Positions 18,083 through 27,306 of a stretch of DNA of 64,000 nt are shown piece after piece. Source of the DNA: Bifidobacterium myosotis (lineage in GTDB: Bacteria; Actinomycetota; Actinomycetes; Actinomycetales; Bifidobacteriaceae); the NCBI RefSeq assembly GCF_002259745.1, contig NZ_MWWW01000013.1, positions 124,001 through 188,000 of the forward strand, given 5' to 3'. The translations under genes and the position numbers were made by a program. The notes under the pieces are model-generated. The model did not search any database. It saw only the letters and a program-made list of their open reading frames with translations, and was not told where the DNA came from. Every line of letters starts with the position of its first letter. Positions within the stretch are counted from its first letter, which is position 1.

Positions 18083-18892
18083 TCAGATGGCGCAGACCGG
18101 CTGGACGTAGTTGGCCGGCTCGAGTGTGGTGATGGTCGGGTGATCACCGCATACCGGGCAGTCCGGCACATGCGTGGGCAGCGGCACACGGCGGATGTTC
18201 ATTGTCAACGCGTCGACGGTGAGCATGCGGCCCACCAGCGGCTCCCCCACGCCGACGATGAGTTTGGCGGCTTCGGTGGCCTCAAGGCTGCCGATCACGC
18301 CGACCACCGCGCCAAGCACGCCGGCCTCCTTGCAGGTCGGGATCTCGCCCGCCGCTGGCATATCACGGAAGATGCACCGGTAGCACGGTCCCTCGCCGGG
18401 CACCACGTCCATCACCTGACCGGCGAATCCGACCACGCCGGCGTGGATGAACGGCTTGCCGGCCAGCACGCAGGCGTCGTTGATGAGGAATTTGGCCGCG
18501 AAGTTGTCGGTGGCGTCAATCACCAAGTCATACGGTTCGATCAGCGCGGCGATGTTGTGGGCGTCCACCAGTTCATGGTGGGTCTCGATCGTCACGTCCG
18601 GGTTGAGCGCGCGGATGGCCGCCGCGGCTGATTCCACCTTGGGGGTGCCGACCGCGGCGGTGGTGTGGATGATCTGACGCTGGAGATTACTCAGATCGAC
18701 CACATCGCCGTCCACGAGTCCGATGCGTCCCACGCCCGCTGCCGCCAGGTACAGGGCTGCTGGCGAGCCGAGTCCGCCCGCTCCGATGATGAGCACGCTG
18801 GCGGCAAGCAGCCGCTTCTGCCCTTTTACGCCCACACCCTTCAGGATGAGGTGACGGGAGTACCGTTCAAGCTGTTCATCCGATAATGCCAT
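18083..18892 (-). CDS. thiF: ThiF/MoeB-family sulfur-carrier adenylyltransferase
   Basis: A 269-residue E1-like enzyme that would adenylate the C-terminal Gly-Gly of ThiS (or MoaD). It shows the nucleotide-binding LLAASVLIIGAGGLGSPA, the substrate region GLVDGDVVDLSNLQRQ and IDATDNFAAKFLIND, and two zinc-binding pairs, CYRC and CPVC. GGAG lies before the ATG at 18892. It is on the same strand as thiS-thiG but separated from thiG by a 311-bp repeat-containing gap. No moaD or other moa genes are visible nearby, so ThiF is the likelier role than MoeB; the families cannot be told apart by sequence alone. Confidence 0.85.
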   Translation of the reverse strand: MALSDEQLERYSRHLILKGVGVKGQKRLLAASVLIIGAGGLGSPAALYLAAAGVGRIGLVDGDVVDLSNLQRQIIHTTAAVGTPKVESAAAAIRALNPDVTIETHHELVDAHNIAALIEPYDLVIDATDNFAAKFLINDACVLAGKPFIHAGVVGFAGQVMDVVPGEGPCYRCIFRDMPAAGEIPTCKEAGVLGAVVGVIGSLEATEAAKLIVGVGEPLVGRMLTVDALTMNIRRVPLPTHVPDCPVCGDHPTITTLEPANYVQPVCAI

Positions 18893-19203
18893 GTTGTCTC
18901 CAAATCCCGGCTCCCCAAGCAAGGAAGCCGCAGCGACGAGCCCCCGTTCCCCTCAAGCGAGAGAACCGCAACGCCAGCCCCACACTTCCCAGTCCCCTTA
19001 AGCGAGGGGAAACCGCAACGCCAGCCCCCACTCGCCTCCCCTTACCTGAGATAATCGCGACGTCATTTTTTCCTCCCCCACTCGGCTCCCCTCCCTGAGG
19101 GGAGCTGGCCGCGAAGCGGACTGAGGGGAGCCGGCCGCTGCAGGCGGACTGAGGTGAGCCATCGCCAGCCCGCGGTGAGCCATCCCAAATATCAATACAA
19201 ATT
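18893..19203. repeat. Repeat-filled gap between thiG and the thiF-like gene
   Basis: No gene is seen here. A ~33-bp phrase ending GAACCGCAACGCCAGCCCC (18949-18981) recurs with small changes at 18994-19028. From 19086 comes a GC-rich element: a perfect hairpin CTCCCCTC/GAGGGGAG (19086-19104), then GCTGGCCGCGAAGCGGACTG, then a diverged second copy to about 19160. Related elements occur at 36053 and 59820 in this window. It may end part of the thiG transcript or just be a scattered repeat. Confidence 0.7.
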
Positions 19204-20073
19204 TCAGTGCAGATACCCGGTGGTCGGGCTGGACGGCACAGCCTGGCCTTCGGTCACCTTACCGAGACCGGACAAGTAGGCTGCGCGGCCGGCGTTGATG
19301 GCGTTCTTGAACGCCTCGGCCATCAGCGGGATGTTGCCCGCGGAGGCCACGGCGGTGTATGCCATGACGGCGTCCGCGCCCATCTCCATCGCATCGCAGG
19401 CCTGGCTCGGTCGGCCGATGCCGGCGTCGATGATCACCGGCACATGCGCGTTGGCGATGATGATCTCGATGAAGTCACGCATGCGCAGGCCCATGTTGGA
19501 GCCGATGAGCGAGCCGAGCGGCATGACCGCTGCCGCGCCGGCCTCCTCGAGCTGACGTGCGGCGATAGGGTCCGGGAACATGTACGGCATGACCACGAAT
19601 CCTTCCTTGGCCAGCATTTCGGTGGCGCGGATGGTTTCGGCGTTGTCTGGCAGCAGATATTTGGTCTCGTGCTCGATCTCCACCTTGACGAAATCGGTGT
19701 GGCACACCTCGCGTGCGAGACGGGCGATGCGCACGGCCTCTTCGGCGTTGCGCGCGCCGGAGGTGTTCGGCAGCAGCGTGATGCCTTCGGGAATGTAATC
19801 GAGCACGCTGTTCTCGGTGGTCTGCGCACGGCGCAGCGCCATGGTGACGATCTGCGTGCCGGCGTGTTCGACGGTGGCCTTGATGAGGTTCAGGTCATAG
19901 CGACCGGAACCCAGAATGAAACGCGACTGGAACTCATGGCCGCCGAGGTTCAGCGGCTTGTCCTCGACCGGCAGCATGGGAGCGGCCGTGCCCACCGGAT
20001 TGACGACCTTCGGCTGCGGCGGCAACGGCGTAGCCTCGACGGATTCCTCAGTGACCGGATTGATGTTGCTCAT
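19204..20073 (-). CDS. thiG: Thiazole synthase
   Basis: Forms the thiazole phosphate ring of thiamine from deoxyxylulose phosphate, dehydroglycine and ThiS-thiocarboxylate sulfur. The 289-residue TIM barrel contains [52 protein letters not shown], the FVKVEIEHE strand with the Schiff-base lysine, and [20 protein letters not shown]. About 40 residues at the N-terminus extend beyond the usual ~255-residue enzyme. AAGGAAAGG precedes the ATG. It follows thiS by 33 bp. No thiH or thiO (dehydroglycine source) lies in the window. Confidence 0.97.
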   Translation of the reverse strand: MSNINPVTEESVEATPLPPQPKVVNPVGTAAPMLPVEDKPLNLGGHEFQSRFILGSGRYDLNLIKATVEHAGTQIVTMALRRAQTTENSVLDYIPEGITLLPNTSGARNAEEAVRIARLAREVCHTDFVKVEIEHETKYLLPDNAETIRATEMLAKEGFVVMPYMFPDPIAARQLEEAGAAAVMPLGSLIGSNMGLRMRDFIEIIIANAHVPVIIDAGIGRPSQACDAMEMGADAVMAYTAVASAGNIPLMAEAFKNAINAGRAAYLSGLGKVTEGQAVPSSPTTGYLH

Positions 20074-20106
20074 GATTGGTTTCCTTTCCTTACATCCGTT
20101 CCGGAT

Positions 20107-20301
20107 TCATCCACCTTGGACGAATTGAACAATCTCCATGACGCACTGGTCGTCCAGCATGACGTCCGCACGCCGCTCACGCGGGATGATCTCGCCGTTG
20201 AGTTCGATGGCCACCCGTTCGGCACGGAATCCGTGCGCTTCGAGGTAGTCGGCCACGCTGACCGGTGCGTCAAGCGTGACCTGCTCGCCGTTGACCTGCA
20301 T
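20107..20301 (-). CDS. thiS: Sulfur carrier protein ThiS
   Basis: A 64-residue ubiquitin-like carrier ending in Gly-Gly (EIVQFVQGG), the residue that is adenylated by ThiF and thiocarboxylated before giving its sulfur to ThiG. It starts MQVNGEQVTLDAPVSVADYL, the normal ThiS opening. The ATG at 20301 has an excellent ribosome site (GGAGGG); ORF calls extending to 20331 are unlikely. A hairpin with a six-T run ends just upstream, under the TPP riboswitch. Confidence 0.95.
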   Translation of the reverse strand: MQVNGEQVTLDAPVSVADYLEAHGFRAERVAIELNGEIIPRERRADVMLDDQCVMEIVQFVQGG

Positions 20302-20322
20302 AATCCCTCCGAATACTAAAAA

Positions 20323-20348
20323 AGGGTGCACGAAACGAACCGTACCCT
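20323..20348 (-). terminator. Possible riboswitch-controlled terminator before thiS
   Basis: On the minus strand AGGGT (20348-20344) can pair with ACCCT (20327-20323), extended weakly by C-G and G-U pairs, followed by six T (20323-20318). It lies between the TPP aptamer and the thiS ribosome site. The stem is short, so its strength is uncertain, but the position suits a TPP-responsive terminator. Confidence 0.45.
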
Positions 20349-20553
20349 AAGTGGTGCGCCCATTCATGAACCCAGTCATGCGACCGTATGTCCGATATGC
20401 GCTGCGCCCGTCTCTCGCCTTCGTCTTCACGAATCCCGCGATAATCAGACCCGCGCCTATCAGCCCTACGGCTTGGTTATAGTGCTCCACGAGCGGCCTG
20501 CCGCAACGCTGCGAGTCCTTGGAAGCTTCGACTGCATCCCCTGACAAATCCAA
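20347..20553 (-). CDS. Possible small leader-encoded membrane protein (68 aa, TTG start)
   Basis: An open frame between the TPP aptamer and the thiS terminator. It would start at TTG 20553, with AAGGAA 7 bases upstream. It has one hydrophobic stretch (AVGLIGAGLIIAGFV) followed by basic residues (KTKARDGRSAYRTYGR), the look of a one-span membrane protein. Against it: the start codon is weak, the ribosome site is also the conserved 3' strand of the aptamer, and there is no recognised family. It may be chance. If real it would be directly controlled by TPP. Confidence 0.3.
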   Translation of the reverse strand: MDLSGDAVEASKDSQRCGRPLVEHYNQAVGLIGAGLIIAGFVKTKARDGRSAYRTYGRMTGFMNGRTT

Positions 20554-20556
20554 ACG

Positions 20557-20640
20557 ACGATTCCTTACGGCGGCATGACCCGCGTCAAGTTCCCCGGTCG
20601 AAGCTTCACGCTTCCTCTCAGCCTTGCGGCTCCCGTTCGT
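20557..20640 (-). promoter_or_regulatory. TPP riboswitch (THI element) of the thiS-thiG genes
   Basis: Read on the minus strand, the segment shows the TPP aptamer elements in order: P1 strand ACGA, CGGGAGCC, the invariant GGCTGAGAGG (20623-20614), then GACCGGGGAACTTGACGCGG, GTCATGCCGCCG and AAGGAA, closing with TCGT. It begins between the argH terminator and the thi genes. The aptamer binds thiamine pyrophosphate and lowers expression of thiazole synthesis. About 255 bases separate it from the thiS start. Confidence 0.9.
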
Positions 20641-20689
20641 ACTGCGCTCCAGTGTAGATGTCCACGATGACAACCGGCTGTGCGGCACG

Positions 20690-20719
20690 AAAAACGGCTC
20701 CCTCACGGAGAGGGAGCCG
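20690..20719 (-). terminator. Intrinsic terminator after argH
   Basis: CGGCTCCCTC (20695-20704) and GAGGGAGCCG (20710-20719) form a perfect 10-bp stem with a 5-base loop. On the minus strand the hairpin is followed by TTTTT (20694-20690). It lies ~150 bp downstream of the argH stop and just upstream of the TPP riboswitch, insulating the thi genes from arg transcription. Confidence 0.9.
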
Positions 20720-20866
20720 ACTGGATTTAAGTCCGTCCGAGAGGCAGCGAGCACGCAAAGAGCCCCGGGAAAGTCCGGAACTTCGGGAACCCGATGGCCT
20801 TGGCAGGCCTGCGGTTTGCGCAAACCCTCGCGAGCCCTAACGAGCTCCAACGAACCTTGGCGAACC

Positions 20867-22348
20867 TTAGAACGTGCCGGGCACCTTGTAAGCGGAACCA
20901 TCCGAGGACGAGTCCGCGAAGACCTTGAGCTCCTCCGCCTCGGCCTTGGCATCGACGATCTGCTCGCGCACACGGCCGTAGGCGGTGCCGCCCTTGCCGT
21001 TGCGAGAGTTGACCGAACCGTGGCTCGACAGCACCTCGCGCACACCCGGGGCCTTGTCGGCGGGCAGGAACGAGGCGAACGTCTCGATGAAGTCCTCGTC
21101 CGTCAGGTCCCACAGTTCCTGACCGCGGCCTTCGGCGAGCTTGACGCACGCGCCGGACAGTTCGTGGGCGTGGCGGAACGGCACCCCGTTCTTGACCAGC
21201 CATTCGGCGATGTCGGTGGCGAGCGCGAATCCGGTCGGAGCTTCGGCCTCAAGACGGTCGGCGTCAAAGTGCATGGTACGGACCATGCCGGTGAAGGCGG
21301 GCAGCAGCACCTCGAGCGTGTCGACCTGATCGAACACGGCCTCCTTGTCCTCCTGCAGATCGCGGGCGTAGGCGGTGGGCAGGCCCTTGAGCGTGGTCAT
21401 GAGGCCGGTCAGGTCTCCGATGAGACGGCCGGACTTGCCGCGCGCCAGCTCGGCGATGTCCGGGTTCTTCTTCTGCGGCATGATCGAGGAGCCAGTGGAG
21501 TAGGCGTCGTCCAGCTTGACGAAGGCGAACTCCTGCGTGTTCCAGATGATGATCTCCTCCGAGAGACGGGAGATGTCCACGCCGGTCATGGCGGCGATGA
21601 ACGCGAATTCGGCCACCAGATCACGGGAGGCGGTGCCGTCGATGGAGTTGTCGGTCACACGGGAGAATCCGAGCTCACGGGCCACGGCCTCCGGGTCGAG
21701 TCCCAGCGTGTTGCCGGCGAGCGCGCCGGAGCCATACGGGGAGGCGTTGATGCGCTTGTCCCAGTCGATGAGGCGCTGCACGTCGCGGATGAGCGGCCAT
21801 GCGTGGGCCATGAGCTGATGGGCGAGCAGCACGGGCTGGGCGTGCTGCATGTGGGTGCGGCCCGGCATCACGGTGTGGCCGGCCTTCTCGGCCTGTTCGA
21901 TGAGGGCGTTGACGAGATCGAGCAGCAGCCCGGCGATCGCGCGGGAGTGACGGCGCAGCCACATGCGGATCAGGCAGGCGATCTGGTCGTTGCGGGAACG
22001 GCCGGCCCTGAGCTTGCCGCCGAGCTCGTCGCCGGCGATGTCGATGAGGCCGCGTTCGAGCGCGGTGGCCTCGTCCTCATCGTCCTCGATGGGGGCGAAG
22101 GAACCGTCGTCCACCCGGCGCTGCAGGGTGTCGAGCGCGTCCTCCATGCGCTTGAGCTCGTCGTCGGTCAGGAGGCCTGCGCGGCCGAGTGCGCGGGCGT
22201 GGGCGCGGGAGCCGGCGATGTCGTCGTCCGCCAGGCGCCAGTCGAACTGCGTGGACTTGGACAGGCGGGCCAGCTCGGACGAGGGGCCGGACGTGAATCG
22301 GCCGCCCCACAGGGCGAGGTGTTCGGACTGCTGGTTGGATTCGGTCAT
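20867..22348 (-). CDS. argH: Argininosuccinate lyase
   Basis: Last step of arginine synthesis: splits argininosuccinate into arginine and fumarate. The 493-residue protein has [20 protein letters not shown], the [15 protein letters not shown] and [11 protein letters not shown] regions, and the family signature [20 protein letters not shown]. About 25 residues at the C-terminus exceed the usual ~465. AAGGAG precedes the ATG. In Actinobacteria argH normally follows argG directly; here the restriction island and two further genes lie between them, and argH has its own ArgR-like site upstream. Confidence 0.97.
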   Translation of the reverse strand: MTESNQQSEHLALWGGRFTSGPSSELARLSKSTQFDWRLADDDIAGSRAHARALGRAGLLTDDELKRMEDALDTLQRRVDDGSFAPIEDDEDEATALERGLIDIAGDELGGKLRAGRSRNDQIACLIRMWLRRHSRAIAGLLLDLVNALIEQAEKAGHTVMPGRTHMQHAQPVLLAHQLMAHAWPLIRDVQRLIDWDKRINASPYGSGALAGNTLGLDPEAVARELGFSRVTDNSIDGTASRDLVAEFAFIAAMTGVDISRLSEEIIIWNTQEFAFVKLDDAYSTGSSIMPQKKNPDIAELARGKSGRLIGDLTGLMTTLKGLPTAYARDLQEDKEAVFDQVDTLEVLLPAFTGMVRTMHFDADRLEAEAPTGFALATDIAEWLVKNGVPFRHAHELSGACVKLAEGRGQELWDLTDEDFIETFASFLPADKAPGVREVLSSHGSVNSRNGKGGTAYGRVREQIVDAKAEAEELKVFADSSSDGSAYKVPGTF

Positions 22349-22401
22349 GCGTTACTCCTTCGCGTTCCTGCGCGTCATGCGATATCCCGGAAAATGCGCG
22401 T

Positions 22402-22433
22402 GCGTGCATGAGCTGCATCGCGTGCATTCATGC
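22402..22433 (-). promoter_or_regulatory. Candidate ArgR boxes upstream of argH
   Basis: The segment holds several TGCAT/ATGCA half sites: GTGCATGAGCTGCATC and GCATTCATGC (22424-22433, a perfect 10-bp dyad). These resemble the stronger ARG boxes before argG (GCATATTTATGC) and argC. They sit 54-85 bp before the argH start. The match is degenerate, so moderate confidence. Confidence 0.5.
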
Positions 22434-22457
22434 GGTTTGCGACTGTCTGTCAGACTA

Positions 22458-25400
22458 TCAGCGTTGGGCTACATCGCGCGGCGTATCGTCCGATTCCTCC
22501 CCGCCTTTCGCGATCCGCATCTTTTCAAGCGTTTCATCGACATCGAATCCACCTCCCAATACGAAACGCCTCAGCAGGTTTCGCACTGTCCGATTCACTT
22601 TGGGCTGTGAAATGATCACACCCATCCATGCCTCCAGCGTGGATTTCGATAGCCTTTTGTCGATGGAGTCGTACAAGGCATCAAGCCGACCAAATTCATT
22701 GATGTTCGTCTCAGTGATGCGTTGACCCGTAAACTCTTCCACCAAAGAGCGCTTAACCCCGAAGTAGTCCACGAGCTTGCTTACCTGCTCATCCTCTTCA
22801 CGCCGCGCATAACGGGTGATGTATTCACGCAATGTCATACCGTCCTCGACGGTCACATCACCGCGTTCCACGTCATGCAGGAACAGTTCCGCGAGTCGTT
22901 GTTCGTCGGCCGAAAGCGTCGCGAACGAACGATGCAACTGCTCCGTTGCCTGTGCCAATTCTGGGCTGTCTTCACGCAACGCTTTGAGCCATTTGGTGAA
23001 GTTGGCATTCATGTAATCCGTGTCAATCAACCCGGTATCGATGGCGGTCAGATACCCGTCCAGCTCATACGGAGCTTCGTCGTCATCCTTGCCGTCACCC
23101 GGCGCGTTGCCTCCTTCCGACTTGTCACCGAAGAGCTCCTTGTATCGTTGTGCCAGTATCAGATATGTGCGTTGGTCAAGCTCCGGCCGCACGTTCACCG
23201 ATTCGCCATTCTCATCCGTAAACTCGAATGATTCTTTGTTCCAGTCGAATCCTTGTACTTTCGCCGCTTCCAGGAATTGATTGAGCTCCACGAATTCCTT
23301 GGCGAACTTGCGCTTGGATTCCACCGACTCAGGCAGCTGCCTCAGGTCCGATTGCCCTGAATCGTTGAACACGCTTAGAATCTCCCGGTAACGCGCGTCC
23401 ATGGAGGCCACGTTCTGCGGCAGTTTTTGCACGAACAGATCGAGTGGACGGTCACCGGAATAAAGCTTGACCGCGCGCGCGATGTTGTCGCGCATGGTAT
23501 GAGGCTTTCGGAAATAGCGGATGGTGCCGAACGGCTTATCCGGTCCGAACAGACGGTTTGTACGGCTGAACGCCTGAATAATGCTTTCGTTTTCAATTAC
23601 CTTATCGAGGTAAAGCGTGTTCACCCATTTCGAGTCGAAGCCGGTAAGCATCTGGTCGACCACGATGAGCAAGTCGAGCCGCTGGCCCCGATTTGCGTCG
23701 ATGTTGCCGTAGGGCGCCTTATGGGCCAGACGCGAAGAGATGTCCTTCTTCATGGCCGGCCATGTGGGAATGGTGAATTCCTTGCCGTATGCCGCGTTGT
23801 AATCGCTGATGATTTCAACGAGCGCATCCTCTTTGATCGTGGACCCGGATGTGTTGTCCACGTTCGGATCGAAAAGTGCAGTTACGCGCAGATTCGGCGC
23901 TTGTTCCTTAAGCAGACGGTAGTAGCTGATGGCTTCTGGAATGGAGCTTGTGGCAAGCATCGCATGGAATTTGTTCGCGTGGCTGAGTACCGGGAATTGG
24001 TCGAGGATATCCGCAACCACCATGTGCTCGTGTTCGCTGCCGATGCCGTATTGGCCATGAGGTAGCAGGTCTTCGATGCCGAGTACTCGCTGCCCATTTT
24101 CGCTGGTGACCGCACCCATCGGGACTTCGGCTTTGTCCATATAATGCTCGTAGACCTCGGCCTTATTGGGATCGCTAAGAGCCTCCTCCACGCTGCGGGC
24201 TTGCGCTTTGTCCAATGCCACAATGCGCCGCACATCAGCATCCTTGTAAGTGGTGACCATGGTCGGATCGAAACCGAGCACATTACGATCGCGGATGCCG
24301 TCAGCGATGCTGTACCGATGCAAACATTCGCCGAAAACCATGGATGTAGTGGATTTCTTCTTCTGGTTTTCATCCAGAATCGGCGTGCCGGTGAATCCGA
24401 AGTACAGAGCGTTCGGGAAGGATCGCCGGATGTCCTGCAGCATGTCTCCGAAGGTGGAGCGATGGCATTCGTCGACGATGAAGACGATGCGCTTGTTTGC
24501 CATATTGTCCAATTCGGCTTGGGTAACTCCGCCTTCACCAAGCTTGATGTTGCTCATTTTCTGGATGGAGGTGACGATAAGCGTGTCCTTGGGGTCCGCA
24601 CTGGCAAGACGATGTCGCAGCACGCCGGTGTTCTCGGTGCCCTGTACATCATCCTCATTGTCCGCGAAACTGCGGTATTCCTTCAGTGATTGGGTCCCCA
24701 GTTCAATGCGGTCCATAAGGAACACAACTTTGTCGGCATTCTTGGAATCGGCGATGAGCTGTGCCGATTTGAAGCTGGTCATGGTTTTCCCGGAACCGGT
24801 GGTGTGCCACACGTATCCGCCGGGGCGACCGGGTAAGGCCGTCCGTTGTTCCCAATCACATTTGCGTACCCGGTCGGAGATGGCGTTGGCGGCAATGTAC
24901 TGGTAGCTGCGAAGTACTTTCAGACATCCGTCCGAGGAATCAGCAATGGTGTAGAACCCGATGAGCTGATGAGCCATGGGGATGGAGAGCAGTCCAGCCG
25001 TACCTGACATGCCTCCGATGAATTGCTTCCATTCGTCGGCTCCAAGATTGCCACCGCCGCAAATAGGCTCATTGTTGTAGTCCGCCCAGTGGAAATAGTA
25101 GCTGGGATTGAATTTGTCCACGTCCGGATTGGCGAAGTACACGGCATCGTCCGGTGTCATGGCCACAAAGATCTGCACGAGACGGAAAATACCGGTGAAC
25201 ACGCCTTCGTGCGAGTATTTCTCAATCTGCCCAGTGGCCTGGCTTACCGGTATGCCGCTGCGTTTGAGCTCGATGTGGATGAGCGGCATGCCGTTGATAA
25301 GCAAGGTGAGATCGCCACGACGCGAGTTGAGTATTGAATTCTTGGCGGGATACACCGGCTGCTGTGCGATTTGGTAGACGCTGTCGCCAACTGCGATCTC

Positions 25401-25739
25401 CCGCCGATCGTAGATTTTGAGGCTGACTTCCTTGCCGAAGTGCGCGATGTCGTCCTTGTTGTCGCGTGTGATGGCCACGGTTTTGCCGTTGATGAACGAA
25501 TTGAGCGCCATAGGCGTGCGCAAGGATTCGATCTGCTCGAGAATCTGCGCCATCTCGCCATCCGTCAACTGGTATTTGCCGAGGCGATCTTGGCCACAAT
25601 TGTTGCGATACAGGATGCCTTTCCAGTTCTCGATCAAATCCTTTTCGGTCGGATAGCGCAGCACACCGTCTGTCCAACCGTGCTGTTTGAGCACTGAAAT
25701 GACGTTCTCCTCGAATTCCGATTCCTTGTCGAAGATCAT
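22458..25739 (-). CDS. hsdR: Type I restriction enzyme R subunit
   Basis: The motor and nuclease subunit (1093 residues). The N-terminal PD-(D/E)XK nuclease shows GDLTLLINGMPLIHIELKRS near residues 140-160. The SF2 translocase has Walker A HTTGSGKTMTSFKSAQ, the DECH box (IVFIVDECHRSTFGDM), FGFTGTPIL, and the late helicase motifs LLIVVDQMLTGFDSKW and IIQAFSRTNRLFG. The C-terminal ~250 residues are helical, as expected for binding the MTase core. The ATG at 25739 overlaps the ATPase gene stop (ATGA) and has GGGAGGAG upstream. It is intact, with no frameshift seen, and is the last gene of the island operon. Confidence 0.97.
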   Translation of the reverse strand: MIFDKESEFEENVISVLKQHGWTDGVLRYPTEKDLIENWKGILYRNNCGQDRLGKYQLTDGEMAQILEQIESLRTPMALNSFINGKTVAITRDNKDDIAHFGKEVSLKIYDRREIAVGDSVYQIAQQPVYPAKNSILNSRRGDLTLLINGMPLIHIELKRSGIPVSQATGQIEKYSHEGVFTGIFRLVQIFVAMTPDDAVYFANPDVDKFNPSYYFHWADYNNEPICGGGNLGADEWKQFIGGMSGTAGLLSIPMAHQLIGFYTIADSSDGCLKVLRSYQYIAANAISDRVRKCDWEQRTALPGRPGGYVWHTTGSGKTMTSFKSAQLIADSKNADKVVFLMDRIELGTQSLKEYRSFADNEDDVQGTENTGVLRHRLASADPKDTLIVTSIQKMSNIKLGEGGVTQAELDNMANKRIVFIVDECHRSTFGDMLQDIRRSFPNALYFGFTGTPILDENQKKKSTTSMVFGECLHRYSIADGIRDRNVLGFDPTMVTTYKDADVRRIVALDKAQARSVEEALSDPNKAEVYEHYMDKAEVPMGAVTSENGQRVLGIEDLLPHGQYGIGSEHEHMVVADILDQFPVLSHANKFHAMLATSSIPEAISYYRLLKEQAPNLRVTALFDPNVDNTSGSTIKEDALVEIISDYNAAYGKEFTIPTWPAMKKDISSRLAHKAPYGNIDANRGQRLDLLIVVDQMLTGFDSKWVNTLYLDKVIENESIIQAFSRTNRLFGPDKPFGTIRYFRKPHTMRDNIARAVKLYSGDRPLDLFVQKLPQNVASMDARYREILSVFNDSGQSDLRQLPESVESKRKFAKEFVELNQFLEAAKVQGFDWNKESFEFTDENGESVNVRPELDQRTYLILAQRYKELFGDKSEGGNAPGDGKDDDEAPYELDGYLTAIDTGLIDTDYMNANFTKWLKALREDSPELAQATEQLHRSFATLSADEQRLAELFLHDVERGDVTVEDGMTLREYITRYARREEDEQVSKLVDYFGVKRSLVEEFTGQRITETNINEFGRLDALYDSIDKRLSKSTLEAWMGVIISQPKVNRTVRNLLRRFVLGGGFDVDETLEKMRIAKGGEESDDTPRDVAQR

Positions 25740-27295
25740 CTCGCTCCTCCCTGAACTTCCCAGTGACCGGTTTTACGTGAACCGATACGTTTGAGTAGAC
25801 CATCCGCAACTAGCGCGTCGACGTCCCTGCGCACAGTTGAGGATGACACACCCACGGCACGGGAAAGCTCGTCATACGTAATGTTCGGATTCGACCTGAT
25901 GACGTCTAGCACTGTTGTCTGACGATCGTTTATCTGCTCACCGGATGCGTTTATCTGCTCATTTATCTGCTCATCAGCTACGTTTATCTGCTCACCGGAT
26001 GCGTTTATCTGCTCATTTATCTGCTCATCAGCTACGTTTATCTGCTCATTATTTGTCACCGAAGCAAGTTCAAGCGTGAGCATCGTTCGCTCCGCCTCGC
26101 CGAATGCCTCCTCAATCCTCGGTTCAGGAAGCCCCGCCGCAGCCCACGTGGCAAAGACGTCCGGGATACCGGTGCCGGCCCGCTCCCCTACATCGATGAG
26201 CCCGAACATCCTCATGATGCCAGCATTGCGCGGATCGGACATGCCTCCCAAACGCATCTGCTCGACTCCTGTCCGGACATTCCCTGGATTCTCAAAGACG
26301 AGACGAGACAGTTCGCAACGCACCACCACACCGCGTACGCCATAGTAGTCGGCGTTGAACAGACAGTTCGCCAAGGCCTCACGAACCGCCTTGTGCATAG
26401 GGGTGTCGTCCACACGAAATATGCCGTCGAGCTTAAACGGCACCTTGAGCACCGACGTGAGTTTTCGACTCACCTGGAAGAAGAAGTCGAAAACATTACC
26501 GGACCATAAGCCATCCCCCGAATGCACCCGGTCGGTCCAACGTATTGATGGATCGAGCGACTCACGGTAATCAAGGAAATAGTTTGGGCATTCCCGGAGG
26601 ATGTCATAGTCGTTGCCGAACATGAGCATGCCAGCAAGGGTGGGGTGCAACCTGCCATCCTCACGGCTGACGGCTGCAGCACCGATGGCCCGCAGGAACG
26701 ACTCAGTTCCAAGAGGATTCCATGAGCTTTGCGCGTGCGCCGTCTGGAAACGCATGCGATAACCCCTGATGCTCTCGGCGTTGAGATCCGCTACGGAGAA
26801 CTCGTCCAGCACCTTACTGTCCATGGTCTCAGATGATTGATCACGCACCATGGATACGATTTCGCTCCTCGTGCAGTGGTAGTCACCTTCGCCTCGTCTG
26901 CGATAGGTACCGTTGTACAGATCGTTGTTGATATGGACAGGCCGTTCCTCTCGAGGGGCGCGGGGAACATGGATGGCGACGACTACGCCTCCCTCGCCTT
27001 CGAGCAGTTCGACCTCGGATTCAATCGGCAACACAGCGCTCACCTTGGAGCGATTGCTCACCGTGTTCCAAAAATCCTGACGCAGGTGCTCAGCTTCAGG
27101 CCGGGTGAGTCCTACCGTCTCGAACATGCCATCGTCGCGTTCTTTGACACCGAGCAGGATGACCCCGCCGTAGGTGTTGGCGAAGGCGGAATACGTCTCC
27201 CACATGCTGCGAGGCAATCCACCTTTCGCGGCCTTCGCCTCAATCCGGTTGTTCTCTCGATACGAGGCGAGCCGCGCGATATCGAACGTATCCAT
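25736..27295 (-). CDS. AlbA_2-type putative DNA/RNA-binding ATPase with C-terminal winged helix
   Basis: A 519-residue protein. Residues ~10-130 resemble the Schlafen AlbA_2 domain (ENNRIEAKAAKGGLPRSMWE, FANTYGGVILLGVKE). The middle is the family's HATPase-like region (MHKAVREALANCLFNADYYG, GLIDVGERAGTGIPDVFATW). A linker of EQIN repeats follows (~410-455), then a winged helix-turn-helix (PNITYDELSRAVGVSSSTVR). The ATG at 27295 has AAGGAGG upstream; the GTG at 27310 is less likely. It sits between hsdS and hsdR with ATGA-type junctions. Such genes are often found inside type I RM loci; the role is unknown, possibly regulatory or an extra defence component. Confidence 0.8.
   Translation of the reverse strand: MDTFDIARLASYRENNRIEAKAAKGGLPRSMWETYSAFANTYGGVILLGVKERDDGMFETVGLTRPEAEHLRQDFWNTVSNRSKVSAVLPIESEVELLEGEGGVVVAIHVPRAPREERPVHINNDLYNGTYRRRGEGDYHCTRSEIVSMVRDQSSETMDSKVLDEFSVADLNAESIRGYRMRFQTAHAQSSWNPLGTESFLRAIGAAAVSREDGRLHPTLAGMLMFGNDYDILRECPNYFLDYRESLDPSIRWTDRVHSGDGLWSGNVFDFFFQVSRKLTSVLKVPFKLDGIFRVDDTPMHKAVREALANCLFNADYYGVRGVVVRCELSRLVFENPGNVRTGVEQMRLGGMSDPRNAGIMRMFGLIDVGERAGTGIPDVFATWAAAGLPEPRIEEAFGEAERTMLTLELASVTNNEQINVADEQINEQINASGEQINVADEQINEQINASGEQINDRQTTVLDVIRSNPNITYDELSRAVGVSSSTVRRDVDALVADGLLKRIGSRKTGHWEVQGGAR
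25928..26049. repeat. 54-bp in-frame tandem repeat inside the AlbA_2 ATPase gene
   Basis: Two identical 54-bp units (25928-25981 and 25982-26035) and 14 bases of a third (26036-26049). Each unit contains three copies of TTTATCTGCTCA and encodes 18 residues of the EQIN linker. Being identical and in frame, the array should gain or lose units without breaking the reading frame. Confidence 0.95.
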
Positions 27296-27306
27296 TACCG
27301 CCTCCT

